Shown here: positions 18,638-28,377 of the stretch, in pieces
Position numbering within the stretch: position 1 is the first letter of the stretch
Layout of the letters: each line of letters opens with the position of its first letter
Source: Roseiflexus castenholzii DSM 13941
Lineage (GTDB): Bacteria; Chloroflexota; Chloroflexia; Chloroflexales; Roseiflexaceae
Reading direction: 5' to 3'
Assembly: GCF_000017805.1 (NCBI RefSeq)
Contig: NC_009767.1
Coordinates: forward strand, 2,480,001-2,544,000
Length of the DNA: 64,000 nt
Made by a program: the position numbers and the translations under genes
Notes under the pieces: model-generated
Seen by the model: the letters and a program-made list of their open reading frames with translations, nothing else
Told to the model about the DNA's origin: nothing
Databases searched by the model: none

Positions 18638-19564
18638 GTGCCGTCGCTCGCAATTGTCATTGTCAGTTACAACACATGTGATCTGCTGCGCGCGTGTTTG
18701 CGCTCTCTCCAGGAGAATGACGCGCATCACGCAGTCAGCATCTGGGTGGTCGATAATGCCTCGACCGACGGAAGCGTCGCAATGGTGCGCGCTGAGTTCC
18801 CCTGGGTGCGCCTGATCGTCAGTCCGCGCAACGGCGGTTTTGCCTATGCCAACAATCTGGCGATCCGTGCGATCCTCGACGAAGCGGGTCTGGCGGCAGC
18901 GCCCCATGGAGCGTCGGGCGCCGATTACATTATGCTCCTTAACCCGGATACAATTGTGCCGCATGGCGCACTTGACGGGTTGACCGCATATATGGAAACA
19001 CATCCTGATGTTGGCGCCTGCGGACCAAAGTTGCTGCTGCCCGATGGCTCGCTCGACCTGGCATGCCGGCGTTCGTTCCCGACGCCAGAAGTCGCATTTT
19101 ACCGGATGATCGGTCTGTCGCGCCTGTTCCCGCGCCATCCACGTTTTGCGCGCTACAATCTGACCTATCTGGACGAGAATAGTGAGGCGGATGTGGACGC
19201 GGTGGTGGGTGCGTGTATGCTGGTGCGTGCCAGTGTCGCGCGCGAGGTTGGTCTGCTTGATGAGGCGTTCTTTATGTACGGCGAAGACCTTGATTGGGCA
19301 TATCGCATGAAGCAGTACGGCTGGCGCATCAGATATGTTCCATCGGTTACGGTGTATCACCACAAACGCGCATCGAGTAGCCAGCGCCCGGCGCAGACGA
19401 TCCGCTGGTTCTATGATGCAATGCGCATCTTTCATCGCAAGCATTTCGCCGCCACCACGCCAGCGTTGTTCAATGCCGTGATCGAAGCCGGTATTACGCT
19501 GAAGGAGTATCTCAGCCTTGGCAGCAATTTCCTCCGCCCCCCGATCGGGCGCCGCGTCGGGTAA
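18638..19564 (+). CDS. GT2-family glycosyltransferase (rhamnosyltransferase-like)
   Basis: 308 residues from GTG 18638 (VPSLAIVIVSYNTCDLLRAC); a TTG at 18623 is an alternative start. GT-A fold markers: VVDNASTDGSVAM near 40, the metal-binding region LLNPDTIVPHGALDG near 105, and GACMLVRASVAREVGLLDE with FFMYGEDLDWAYRMKQYG near 215 (catalytic ED-W). These enzymes add a sugar from a nucleotide donor to a lipid or glycan. The 3' end overlaps the following sugar-phosphate transferase by 47 bases, so they are likely one operon. Confidence 0.9.
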   Translation: MPSLAIVIVSYNTCDLLRACLRSLQENDAHHAVSIWVVDNASTDGSVAMVRAEFPWVRLIVSPRNGGFAYANNLAIRAILDEAGLAAAPHGASGADYIMLLNPDTIVPHGALDGLTAYMETHPDVGACGPKLLLPDGSLDLACRRSFPTPEVAFYRMIGLSRLFPRHPRFARYNLTYLDENSEADVDAVVGACMLVRASVAREVGLLDEAFFMYGEDLDWAYRMKQYGWRIRYVPSVTVYHHKRASSSQRPAQTIRWFYDAMRIFHRKHFAATTPALFNAVIEAGITLKEYLSLGSNFLRPPIGRRVG

Positions 19565-20999
19565 AGCCACGCGCCAGCGCACGTGGGTGGTGCGCACATT
19601 GCTGATCCTGGCGCTGCTCGCCTGTGATTCGCTGGCGCTCAATACAGCGTTCCTCGCCGCTTTCCTGTGGACGGCGCGCAGTGATGCAGAGTTTGCGGTT
19701 GTCCTCGCTGCCGTCGGTCCGGCAACGTGGTTAACATCGCTGCTATTCCTGAATATCTCCATGGCGGTTGCGTTCATCGGGAGCAGCCTCTATTCGCTGC
19801 GGCGCGGTGTTTCGCGCGTGGATGAATTCTTCAAGATCATCGTGGCAGTGTCGCTTGGTACGTTTGCTACGCTGATTATTAATGCGATGCAACCACAGTT
19901 TGGACGCGACCCGCTTCCCTGGAGCGAAGGGGTGCTCGTGAGCGGGTGGGTTGGGGCGGTGACGGGAGTGACGGCGCTGCGTCTGGCGCATCGCTCGGCG
20001 CTGACGGCGCTGCGTCAACGCGGGATAGACGTGCGGCGCGTGATTATTGTCGGGACGCGCGATCCGGGTCGGGTGGTGCTCAACACGATTCGCCGACAGC
20101 CTGAAATGGGGTATCATGTCGTCGGCTTTATCTCGAACTCGACGCCGGTCGGTACGCTGGTCGAAGGCGTGCCGGTGCTCGGCAAACCGGCGGCGCTTGG
20201 GCGCGTTATCCGAGCGGCGCGCGCCGATGAGGTCATTATTGCTGTGTCGGGGCGCACGCCAGCGGAAGTGCTGGACCTGGTGGCGCTCGCTGAGGATGAA
20301 TCGGTTGAGATCAAACTCTACCCCGACGCATTTCAGTTGATTACCAACAATGATGTGTCGATCGGTGATGTCAGTGGTCTGCCGCTGATTGGCATCCGCA
20401 ACGTGGCGCTCGATAGTCCGGTGAACCGTGCCCTCAAGCGCAGTCTCGATCTGATGGTCGCCACCCTGGTGCTGACCCTTGGATCGCCGGTGATGCTGTT
20501 GATTGCGCTGCTGATCAAACTGGAGTCGCATGGTCCGGTCTTCTTTGTGCAGGAGCGCGTTGGTCTCGACGGCAAGCCGTTTCCGACGTTCAAGTTTCGC
20601 ACGATGCGCGTCGATGCGCCGCAGATCGGCAACTGGACGACGAAGGACGACCCGCGCGTGACGGCGCTGGGGCGCTTTCTGCGGCGCTACAGCCTCGATG
20701 AACTGCCGCAGTTTATCAATGTCGTTCGCGGTGAGATGAGCGTCGTTGGTCCACGCCCCGAACAGCCGGTGTGGGTCGAGCGGTTCAGCCAGAGTATTCC
20801 ACGCTATATGCGTCGCCACAAGCAAAAGGCGGGTATCACCGGTTGGGCGCAGGTCAATGGGTTGCGCGGTGATACCAGTATCGAGGAACGCACCCGCTAT
20901 GACCTCTACTATGTCGAAAACTGGTCGCTTCTGTTTGATATAAAAATTATTATCAAGACGATTGTGGATATTCTGACAGGAAAAAATCGAGGGTACTGA
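19518..20999 (+). CDS. Undecaprenyl-phosphate sugar phosphotransferase (WbaP/WcaJ type)
   Basis: 493 residues from a TTG start inside the GT2 gene. Four N-terminal membrane segments (about 25-155), a Rossmann-like central domain (RRVIIVGTRDPGRVV near 175), one more membrane segment (LMVATLVLTLGSPVMLLIAL near 315), then the bacterial sugar transferase domain: FFVQERVGLDGKPFPTFKFR, SLDELPQFINVVRGEMS and VGPRPEQPVW. The enzyme loads the first sugar phosphate of a repeat unit onto undecaprenyl phosphate and commits exopolysaccharide synthesis. Its stop overlaps the gatA start by one base. Confidence 0.93.
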   Translation: MAAISSAPRSGAASGKATRQRTWVVRTLLILALLACDSLALNTAFLAAFLWTARSDAEFAVVLAAVGPATWLTSLLFLNISMAVAFIGSSLYSLRRGVSRVDEFFKIIVAVSLGTFATLIINAMQPQFGRDPLPWSEGVLVSGWVGAVTGVTALRLAHRSALTALRQRGIDVRRVIIVGTRDPGRVVLNTIRRQPEMGYHVVGFISNSTPVGTLVEGVPVLGKPAALGRVIRAARADEVIIAVSGRTPAEVLDLVALAEDESVEIKLYPDAFQLITNNDVSIGDVSGLPLIGIRNVALDSPVNRALKRSLDLMVATLVLTLGSPVMLLIALLIKLESHGPVFFVQERVGLDGKPFPTFKFRTMRVDAPQIGNWTTKDDPRVTALGRFLRRYSLDELPQFINVVRGEMSVVGPRPEQPVWVERFSQSIPRYMRRHKQKAGITGWAQVNGLRGDTSIEERTRYDLYYVENWSLLFDIKIIIKTIVDILTGKNRGY

Positions 21000-22471
21000 T
21001 GACGCCTCTCTATCAGTTGACGGTTGCTCAGGCGCGCGAGATGCTGGCGCGCGGCGAGATTTCCTCGTTGGAATTGACCGACGCGCTGCTGACGCGGATT
21101 GCCGCTGTGGAACCGAAGGTGCGCGCGTTTCTTGTGGTTGATGCCGCTGGCGCGCGGGCACAGGCGCGCGCAGCCGATGCGCGTCGTGCGGCCGGCGATG
21201 CGTCGCCGTTGCTCGGTATTCCAATGGGTATCAAGGATGTGATTTCGACGCAGGGGCTGCGCACGACCTGCGCCTCGAAAATGCTTGAGAACTATACACC
21301 GGTGTACGATGCGACGGCGGTGGCGCGGTTGAAGGCAGCAGGTGCGGTGATCCTCGGCAAACTCAATTGTGATGAGTTCGCCATGGGGTCCTCGACCGAG
21401 AACAGCGCCTTTCAGCAGACGCGCAATCCCTGGAACCTTGAACGGGTTCCAGGCGGTTCATCCGGCGGTTCAGCAGCAGCCGTCGCTGCCGGCGAGGCGC
21501 CGGCTGCCCTTGGCACCGATACTGGCGGCTCGATCCGCCAACCGGCGGCGCTCTGCGGCATTACCGGTCTCAAGCCGACCTATGGGCGCGTGTCGCGCTA
21601 CGGACTGGTGGCGTTTGCCTCGTCACTCGATCAGATCGGTCCGATGGCGCGCACGGTGCGCGATTGTGCGATTGTGCTCCGGGTTATCGCCGGGGCGGAT
21701 CCGTTCGACGCTACCTGCACCGATTATCCGGCGCCGGATTACGAAGCGGCGTTGACGGGTGATATTCGTGGGTTGCGCATTGGCGTTCCGCGCGAGTACT
21801 TCGTCGCCGGTATGCAACCCGACGTCGAGGCGGCGGTGCGCACTGCCATCGAGGTTCTGCGCGAACAGGGCGCGGAGGTGTGTGAGATTAGCCTGCCACA
21901 TACCCCATATGCGCTGCCAGTTTACTACCTGATCGCTCCCGCCGAAGCCAGCGCCAACCTGGCGCGTTTCGATGGCGTGCGCTATGGGTTGCGCGTTCCA
22001 GGCGAAAGTTACTTCGATGAACTCGAACGCACCCGCGGCGCCGGGTTCGGTCCAGAAGTTCGCCGCCGCATTATGCTGGGAACGTATGCGCTCTCGGCAG
22101 GGTACTACGATGCCTATTATAAACGCGCCCAACAGGTGCGTACCCTCATTCGCCGCGATTACCAGCAGGCGTTCGAGCAGGTCGATGTTATCGCGGCGCC
22201 GACGACGCCGACCGTTGCGTTTAAGATCGGTGCGCACACCGATGATCCCCTGGCGATGTATCTGGAGGATGTCTGCACCCTGCCGCTGAATCTGGCAGGA
22301 TTGCCGGGTCTTGTGGTTCCGTGCGGGTTTGCCGAAGGATTGCCGATTGGGCTGCAACTGATCGGGCGGGCATTCGATGAAGAGTCGCTCCTGCGCGTCG
22401 GCGATGCCTATCAGCGTGTGACCGACTGGCATACGCGGATGCCGGAAGTGCGCGAGGACGGTTCCGCTTGA
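20999..22471 (+). CDS. gatA: Aspartyl/glutamyl-tRNA amidotransferase subunit A
   Basis: 490 residues. The Ser-cisSer-Lys triad is at Lys79 (GIPMGIKD), Ser154 (PGGSSGGSAAAV) and Ser178 (GTDTGGSIRQPA), the same numbering as characterised GatA. It supplies ammonia from glutamine to convert misacylated Glu-tRNA(Gln) or Asp-tRNA(Asn). The start overlaps the upstream stop (TGATG), so it is translationally coupled to a glycan gene, which is an odd partnership. gatB and gatC are not adjacent. Confidence 0.96.
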   Translation: MTPLYQLTVAQAREMLARGEISSLELTDALLTRIAAVEPKVRAFLVVDAAGARAQARAADARRAAGDASPLLGIPMGIKDVISTQGLRTTCASKMLENYTPVYDATAVARLKAAGAVILGKLNCDEFAMGSSTENSAFQQTRNPWNLERVPGGSSGGSAAAVAAGEAPAALGTDTGGSIRQPAALCGITGLKPTYGRVSRYGLVAFASSLDQIGPMARTVRDCAIVLRVIAGADPFDATCTDYPAPDYEAALTGDIRGLRIGVPREYFVAGMQPDVEAAVRTAIEVLREQGAEVCEISLPHTPYALPVYYLIAPAEASANLARFDGVRYGLRVPGESYFDELERTRGAGFGPEVRRRIMLGTYALSAGYYDAYYKRAQQVRTLIRRDYQQAFEQVDVIAAPTTPTVAFKIGAHTDDPLAMYLEDVCTLPLNLAGLPGLVVPCGFAEGLPIGLQLIGRAFDEESLLRVGDAYQRVTDWHTRMPEVREDGSA

Positions 22472-22790
22472 GGGTCGCGTTGGCTCATTTTGTCCCTTGT
22501 TCCCATGTCTCTCTCATGCGTCGGTCTGCCAGGCGCATGCTGAACATGGACAACACAATTCGGCATGCGCGCTGCGCCCGGCGGCTGAATCCGCAGGCTC
22601 CGCCACGCAAAGCCTGCCTGCGCGGGCTGGACGGGGCGAGATTTCAGTCTCCGCGTCGATCCCAGGCGCCGGTACTTCCATCCCCATACCCCACGCGAGT
22701 GATGCAACCGGAAGGTTGCCGGAATACGTCACAGGAGAGCCTGGTCAGCAGCCCCCAGTAGGGCTTCCACGTCCTCAGTGGGGGGGCTTC
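22472..22790. other. Gene-free stretch with a possible IS200/IS605-type right-end remnant
   Basis: No credible gene. Bases 22750-22789 form a hairpin with arms agccccc and gggggggct around gtagggcttccacgtcctca, which resembles the subterminal hairpins of IS200/IS605 or TnpB elements. Upstream frames have a TnpB C-terminal flavour only in a loose sense. I see no transposase motif, so this is a tentative reading. Confidence 0.3.
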
Positions 22791-24522
22791 TACCAATGAC
22801 GATTGACGATGCCGCATGCGTGTCATTCCGAGCCCTTCGCTTCGCTCAGGGTAAACGCAGCGAGGAATCTCAGCGGGTCGCGCACGACCCCTCGCGCTGC
22901 TCGGGGTGACCATGCCGGATGGTCACCGGTCATTGGTATGAGAGATGAGAGAGGCGAGGCGCGAGGGGAGAGGTGCGAGGGGAGAGAGGGGCGAGGCGTG
23001 AGGCGTGAGGTGCGGGGGGCGAGAGGGGAGAGGGGAGAGGGGAGAGGCGAGAGGGGCGAGGCGAGAGGGGAGAGGGGAGAGGGGAGAGGCGAGAGGCGAG
23101 AGGCGAGAGGGGAGAGGCGCGATACCAATGACGATTGACGATGCCGCGTGCTGGTCATTCCGAGCGCAGCGACTTGTCATTCCGAGCGCAGCGAGGAATC
23201 GAAGCGGGTCGCGCACGACCCCTCGCGCTGCTCGGGGTGACAATACCGGATGGTCACCGGTCATTGGTATGAGAGGTGAGAGAGGCGAGGCGTGAGGCGT
23301 GAGGCGTGAGGTGCGAGGGGAGAGAGGGGCGAGGCGAGAGGGGAGAGGCGAGAGGCGAGAGGCGAGAGGCGAGAGGCGAGAGGCGCGATACCAATGACGA
23401 TTGAAGATGCCGCGTGCTGGTCATTCCGAGCGCAGCGACTGGTCATTCCGAGCGCAGCGAGGAATCTAAGCGGGTCGCGCACGACCCCTCGCGCTGCTCG
23501 GGGTGACCATGCCGGATGGTCACCGGTCATTGGTATGAGAGATGAGAGAGGCGAGGCGCGAGGGGAGAGGGGCGAGGGGAGAGGGGCGAGGCGAGAGGGG
23601 AGAGGCGAGAGGGGAGAGGGGAGAGGGGAGAGGCGAGAGGCGCGAGGGGAGAGGGGCGAGGCGAGAGGGGCGAGGCGCGAGGGGAGAGGGGAGAGGGGAG
23701 AGGGGAGAGGCGAGAGGCGAGAGGCGAGAGGGGAGAGGCGAGAGGCGAGAGGGGAGAGGCGCGATACCAATGACGATTGACGATGCCGCGTGCTGGTCAT
23801 TCCGAGCGCAGCGACTTGTCATTCCGAGCGCAGCGAGGAATCGAAGCGGGTCGCGCACGACCCCTCGCGCTGCTCGGGGTGACAATACCGGATGTTCACA
23901 GGGAATTGGTATGAGAGGTGAGAGAGGCGAGGCGCGAGGGGAGAGGTGCGAGGGGAGAGAGGGGCGAGGCGTGAGGCGTGAGGTGCGGGGGGCGAGAGGG
24001 GAGAGGGGAGAGGGGAGAGGCGAGAGGGGCGAGGCGAGAGGGGAGAGGGGAGAGGGGAGAGGCGAGAGGCGAGAGGCGAGAGGGGAGAGGCGCGATACCA
24101 ATGACGATTGACGATGCCGCGTGCTGGTCATTCCGAGCGCAGCGACTGGTCATTCCGAGCGCAGCGAGGAATCTAAGCGGGTCGCGCACGACCCCTCGCG
24201 CTGCTCGGGGTGACCATGCCGGATGGTCACCGGTCATTGGTATGAGAGGTGAGAGAGGCGAGGCGCGAGGGGAGAGGTGCGAGGGGAGAGAGGGGCGAGG
24301 CGAGAGGCGAGAGGGGAGAGGCGAGAGGCGAGAGGGGAGAGGCGAGAGGCGAGAGGCGAGAGGCGAGAGGCGCGATACCAATGACGATTGACGATGCCGC
24401 GTGCTGGTCATTCCGAGCGCAGCGACTGGTCATTCCGAGCGCAGCGAGGAATCTAAGCGGGTCGCGCACGACCCCTCGCGCTGCTCGGGGTGACAATACC
24501 GGATGTTCACAGGGAATTGGTA
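22791..24522. repeat. Six inverted-repeat elements alternating with five purine-rich minisatellites
   Basis: Elements lie at 22791-22938, 23123-23269, 23389-23535, 23765-23911, 24096-24242 and 24376-24522, all in the same orientation, each TA-CCAATGAC...(GTCATTGG or ggaattgg)-TA. Spacers 22939-23122, 23270-23388, 23536-23764, 23912-24095 and 24243-24375 are almost wholly G and A on this strand, made of gagaggc/gagaggg words. Spacers 1 and 4 are both 184 bp and nearly identical, showing larger-scale duplication. The long frames on either strand (poly REARGE or SPLASRL) are repeat translation and not genes. Confidence 0.93.
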
Positions 24523-25171
24523 TGCAGCCGGGGGATTGCCCGAGGGAGAGAAGGGGGGAGAAAATACCCCTCCCCACAAGGGGTTTAAGGGTGGGCCGAA
24601 CACTTGAGCGAACACCAGCACGCCCGGCGGGGGACGGACCCGTGCGCGGCGCCGATCTTCCCGCTCCCGTGCGCGGGAGCGGGGCAGGGGGCGAAGGGGA
24701 TTGCTTCGCCGCCTGCGGCGGCTCGCAATGACTGTGTGCTTCGACCGGCTGCGCCGGTGGCGCTAATGCCCCGTTGGGCTGCGGGGCGAAGGGGATGGCT
24801 TCGACCGGCTGCGCTGGTGGCGCAGTGACAGTTTGCTTCGCCGCCTGCGGCGGCTCGCAATGACCGCGTGCTTCGACCGGCTGCGCCGTGATGAGATTGA
24901 TTCGACCGGCTGCGCCGGTCTCGCAATGACAGTTTGCTTCGACCGGCTGCGCCGGTGGCGCAGTGACGAGAGTGCTTCGACTGGCTGCGCCGGTCTCGTA
25001 ATGACAGGGGCAGCACCCTCCCTCGTTTAAGGGCGGACCGAACCCCGCGCGCACCCTGGTTGATGAACGCCCCTCTCCCGCACGCGGGAGAGGGGCAGGG
25101 GGTGAGGGCAACACTATGCGCATGCGTATTGTTCGCCTTCGCACACCAAATCGACTTCTTCGGGCGCACTC
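24523..25171. repeat. Mosaic of short palindromic repeats
   Basis: Contains at least two interspersed palindromes: cgccgcctgcggcgg and cgaccggctgcgccggt, each usually followed by tcgcaatgac, between 24705 and 25010. Then come cctccctcgtttaagggcgg (25017-25036) and a ctcccgcacgcgggag hairpin (25076-25091). The same pieces reappear inverted at 60500-60960. No gene is supported. Confidence 0.85.
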
Positions 25172-25885
25172 TCATGTCGTCCGCAGGCGCTCGACGAACG
25201 CAGCGTGGGTCGGGTCCGCCAGGCCGCGCTGGAGCGCGGCAAGGAGCGCCGCAGCATCGCCCCTCCACAACGCCGCCGGTTCGAGCCACAAGCCGGGGAA
25301 GGCGCGGCTGCGCAGCGTGCCGTCGGCTTCCAGCGGCAGCGGCGTGAACACCCCCTCGCGCAGTTCCCACCAATCGACGCGCTGCTCGTACGTCTGCGCC
25401 ACCAGGTACTCGCGCACGCCGACGCGCGCATAGACGCGCTTTTTGTCGTGCAGGTCGTAGGCGGCGCTGCTGGCGGCAATTTCGACGATCAGGTCGGGCG
25501 GACCTTCGATGTAGTCGTCGCCGGTGACGCGCGAGCGCCCGCCGTGGTGCGGTTCGAGGCGCAACAACGCATCCGGCTGGTGTTCGTTCTCGAAGTCCAG
25601 CACAACCGTAGCATTGTCGCTGAAGTCAATGCCTGGAGTTGCTGCCGCATATGCGATAATCCATCCGACCAGCAGGCTATGAGGTTTGCCGTGCTGGCGG
25701 TGACGCACCGGTGATGCCACGTAGACGACTCCATCGATCAGTTCAGCCTTCTTGATGTCGGGGTGCAGCGCATAGCGCCGGACGAACTCGGCGCGCGTCA
25801 GGCGGTCGCCGGAGTGCAACGGCGGGCGCGCGGCGGGCGCGATGTCGGTGGAGATGCGAGATGTGATGTCAGTTTCAACGCTCAT
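25172..25885 (-). CDS. Uma2-family (DUF820) PD-(D/E)XK nuclease-like protein, copy B
   Basis: 237 residues from ATG 25885 (MSVETDITS). The Uma2 core reads GDRLTRAEFVRRY, AELIDGVVYVASPVRHRQHG, PDALLRLEPHHGGR, then PDLIVEIAASSAAYDLHDKK and YARVGVREYLV, giving the D-x(n)-E-x-S/K arrangement of the fold. Function of the family is not established. The ATG overlaps the stop of the upstream paralogue (ATGA). The central ~280 bases are nearly identical to the paralogue, so this is a recent tandem duplicate or a product of gene conversion. Confidence 0.88.
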   Translation of the reverse strand: MSVETDITSRISTDIAPAARPPLHSGDRLTRAEFVRRYALHPDIKKAELIDGVVYVASPVRHRQHGKPHSLLVGWIIAYAAATPGIDFSDNATVVLDFENEHQPDALLRLEPHHGGRSRVTGDDYIEGPPDLIVEIAASSAAYDLHDKKRVYARVGVREYLVAQTYEQRVDWWELREGVFTPLPLEADGTLRSRAFPGLWLEPAALWRGDAAALLAALQRGLADPTHAAFVERLRTT

Positions 25886-26607
25886 TCCTGTTCTCCGGCT
25901 GACGTCCGCAGGCGCTCGACGAACGCGGCGTGGGTCGGGTCCGCCAGCCCGCGCTGGAGCGTGGCAAGGAGCGCCGCAGCATCGCCTGCCCACAACGCCG
26001 CCGGGTCGAGCCACAAGCCGGGGAAGACGCGGCTGCGCAGCGTGCCGTCGGCTTCCAGCGGCAGCGGCGTGAACACCCCCTCGCGCAGTTCCCACCAATC
26101 GACGCGCTGCTCATACGCCTGCGCCACCAGGTACTCGCGCACGCCGACACGCGCGTAGACGCGCTTTTTGTCGTGCAGGTCGTAGGCGGCGCTGCTGGCG
26201 GCAATTTCGACGATCAGGTCGGGCGGACCTTCGATGTAGTCGTCGCCGGTGACGCGCGAGCGCCCGCCGTGGTGCGGTTCGAGGCGCAACAACGCATCCG
26301 GCTGGTGTTCGTTCTCGAAATCGAGCCGCACAGTCGCGTTATCGCTCCCATCGACTCCCGGCGTTGACGCGCCGTAGACGCCAAGCCAGGTTGCCAGAAG
26401 CAGATGGATTTTGCCATGCTGGCGGTGACGCACCGGTGATGCCACGTAGACGACTCCATCGATCAGTTCAGCCTTCTTGATGTCGGGGTGCAGCCCATAG
26501 CGCCGGGCGAACTCAACGCGCGTCAGGCGGTCGCCGGAGTGCAACGGCGGACGCGCGGCGGGTATGCCGGCAGGGGTGTGCGTTGCGATTTCGAGGTCAA
26601 CACTCAT
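25882..26607 (-). CDS. Uma2-family (DUF820) PD-(D/E)XK nuclease-like protein, copy A
   Basis: 241 residues from ATG 26607 (MSVDLEIATHTPAGIPAARP). Same domain and catalytic pattern as its neighbour; the segment around VDGSDNATVRLDFENEH differs most from copy B (AAATPGIDFSDNATVVLD). Reads first in the pair and shares a 4-base ATGA overlap with copy B, so the two are translated together. An upstream extension to 26688 is out of keeping with the family and is omitted. Confidence 0.88.
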   Translation of the reverse strand: MSVDLEIATHTPAGIPAARPPLHSGDRLTRVEFARRYGLHPDIKKAELIDGVVYVASPVRHRQHGKIHLLLATWLGVYGASTPGVDGSDNATVRLDFENEHQPDALLRLEPHHGGRSRVTGDDYIEGPPDLIVEIAASSAAYDLHDKKRVYARVGVREYLVAQAYEQRVDWWELREGVFTPLPLEADGTLRSRVFPGLWLDPAALWAGDAAALLATLQRGLADPTHAAFVERLRTSAGEQE

Positions 26608-26668
26608 AGCAGTGCTCCCGCAGAAAGTATAAACGCCTCGCGCGGGATGCGCAAATAACCGCCGACGC

Positions 26669-27103
26669 TCATCGTCCAAAAAAGACAACCATCAACGTGA
26701 TGGCGAAAAAACCGAGTGATACGGCAAACAACCCATACCAGCGGCGGTAGAGGTGTGGCGGGCAGGGGTACGTCAACGGACGGATGAACACCTGAATGTA
26801 CGCCATCGTTGCCACGAACTGCGCGACGAACAGCCCGATCTTCGTCAGCACCCAGGACGTCCAGCCGGTGTACAACTGCGCCAGCACGATGCCGGAGACC
26901 AGGACGCCGGCAAACACAACGTCGACGAACTTGACCTCGCGCCGAATGTAGGCGCGCAGAAGCGCGGCATCGCTCGTCACATCGCCAACAATCGTCGTCA
27001 GGCGCGACTCGAACGTGCGCACCACCAGGAGAGACGCAGCCACGGCGCCCATCCAGAGCGCAAAACAGACCACATGAACCAGAAGAAGAAACTGGTAGTA
27101 CAT
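26669..27103 (-). CDS. Four-helix membrane protein (CopD/DUF2269-like)
   Basis: 144 residues, four hydrophobic segments (about 4-25, 60-78, 83-105, 122-142). The opening YQFLLLVHVVCFALWMGAVA resembles CopD-like and DUF2269 membrane proteins, where an early His in the first helix is common. The stop of the upstream esterase is immediately followed by this ATG (TGAATG), so the two are coupled. Ligand unknown. Confidence 0.7.
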   Translation of the reverse strand: MYYQFLLLVHVVCFALWMGAVAASLLVVRTFESRLTTIVGDVTSDAALLRAYIRREVKFVDVVFAGVLVSGIVLAQLYTGWTSWVLTKIGLFVAQFVATMAYIQVFIRPLTYPCPPHLYRRWYGLFAVSLGFFAITLMVVFFGR

Positions 27104-27778
27104 TCAACGTTCACCATTCAACGTTTTCAGCCACTCCGTCAAATCGAGCAGCGCCTCAAGGTTGATTTCGTGCGCCATCGGGTATTCGCGGTAGGTGAGC
27201 GCCACACCGAGTTGGCTCAGAAAATCGCGGCTGGCGCGCCCATGGGCGATCGACACCACCTGGTCGTGCGTGCCGTGAATGACCAGGAATGGCTTGTTGA
27301 TCAGCGCGGCGCGGTCTGGTAACTCGTCGATAATTGTTGAGGGCACAATACCGCTCAATACCGCCGCACCCGCTACGAGATCCGGGCGTGTCAGCGCAGT
27401 CAGCGCCGCCATCGTTCCGCCCTGGCTGAAGCCAGCGACAACGACCCGCGACGGGTCGGCATGGTATGCCTGCGTCGCCTGTTCGACGAACTGCGCCGTC
27501 ACGTGTGCTGCGTGACGCGCCTGGACATCATCGACAGCAATCACACCATCTGGGGTGAAACCGATCTCGAACCAGGCATACATGCCCGGCATGAGCATAA
27601 TCGGCGCGCGTGTACTGAGCACCAGAAACTGCGGATCAATATAGGGCGTCAGCCCGAACAGGTCCTCCTCGTTGCTGCCATACCCGTGGAAAAGGACGAG
27701 CAGCGGCGGATGCGGGTCATTGCCCGCTGCGGGGCGCACCAGATGATGGAGTGGCAGATGACGCGGTTCCACGTTCAT
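27104..27778 (-). CDS. Phospholipase/carboxylesterase-family alpha/beta hydrolase
   Basis: 224 residues; ATG 27778 with GGAGGA upstream. Oxyanion region VLFHGYGSNEEDLFGL at 28-43, nucleophile elbow AGFSQGG (Ser118), acid in IHGTHDQVV and His in YPMAHEI near the end. Family members hydrolyse short esters or lysophospholipids in the cytoplasm; substrate unknown. Lies between an overlapping upstream membrane-protein gene and a coupled downstream one, forming a three-gene operon. Confidence 0.88.
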   Translation of the reverse strand: MNVEPRHLPLHHLVRPAAGNDPHPPLLVLFHGYGSNEEDLFGLTPYIDPQFLVLSTRAPIMLMPGMYAWFEIGFTPDGVIAVDDVQARHAAHVTAQFVEQATQAYHADPSRVVVAGFSQGGTMAALTALTRPDLVAGAAVLSGIVPSTIIDELPDRAALINKPFLVIHGTHDQVVSIAHGRASRDFLSQLGVALTYREYPMAHEINLEALLDLTEWLKTLNGER

Positions 27779-28196
27779 GGTCCTCCGATAATTCGCCGCT
27801 GTACGCTGCATTGCGACAGTCGGAACCAAAACTCAGAACGGCAAGTCCAACGACGCCGCCGAGGATGCAGGCGGCGGGAAGCCAGGGCGCCGCCAGAAAC
27901 GGCAGCGCCGCCAGGAGTGTGCCGGTTTCGGCAGCGTTCAACAACTGAACGCCGAGCGCAATGGCGCCAAAGCAACTGACCTGCAACGGGCGCAGGCGCG
28001 GTCTCACTGCGCACGACGCTCCTTCGTGTCGCTGTCGCAGGCGCACTGCCACCCCGCCGAGCAGCACGGTCAACGTCAGCCACACTCCGCCGGCGCCAGG
28101 CGCCAGGAAGGTATCGAACCAGCCAATGATCTGCCAGGCGGCGAACGCGCCAGCCGCAGTCAGGGCGAAGAGGATTTTCCAGTCTGTGCGACTCAT
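27717..28196 (-). CDS. Small membrane protein of unknown function
   Basis: 159 residues from ATG 28196 with GGAGC upstream. Four hydrophobic segments lie at about 8-27, 35-50, 72-92 and 95-122, with a polar C-terminal tail of about 35 residues. That tail is encoded over the first 62 bases of the esterase gene in another frame, so the true end could be shorter in function. No family recognised. Confidence 0.6.
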   Translation of the reverse strand: MSRTDWKILFALTAAGAFAAWQIIGWFDTFLAPGAGGVWLTLTVLLGGVAVRLRQRHEGASCAVRPRLRPLQVSCFGAIALGVQLLNAAETGTLLAALPFLAAPWLPAACILGGVVGLAVLSFGSDCRNAAYSGELSEDHERGTASSATPSSGAPRSGQ

Positions 28197-28377
28197 GCCA
28201 TTGCTCCAGCATACCGGCGCCGGTCAGGACGCGCGATGAGCAACGGGTGACGAGCATCTGCCCGTAAGTTGCTCCGGCGTCTTTATTGTACTCGAAGTTG
28301 GAGCGTCGTTTTCGAGATGATTATCTCGCGCTGCGGCATGATACAATGAAAGGTGAATGCTGTTCTTCGGGAAACGT

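Noticed and set aside
22823..24411. Long open frames of REARGE and SPLASRL repeats on both strands
   Set aside because: They are translations of the homopurine minisatellite and inverted-repeat elements, open in several frames at once.
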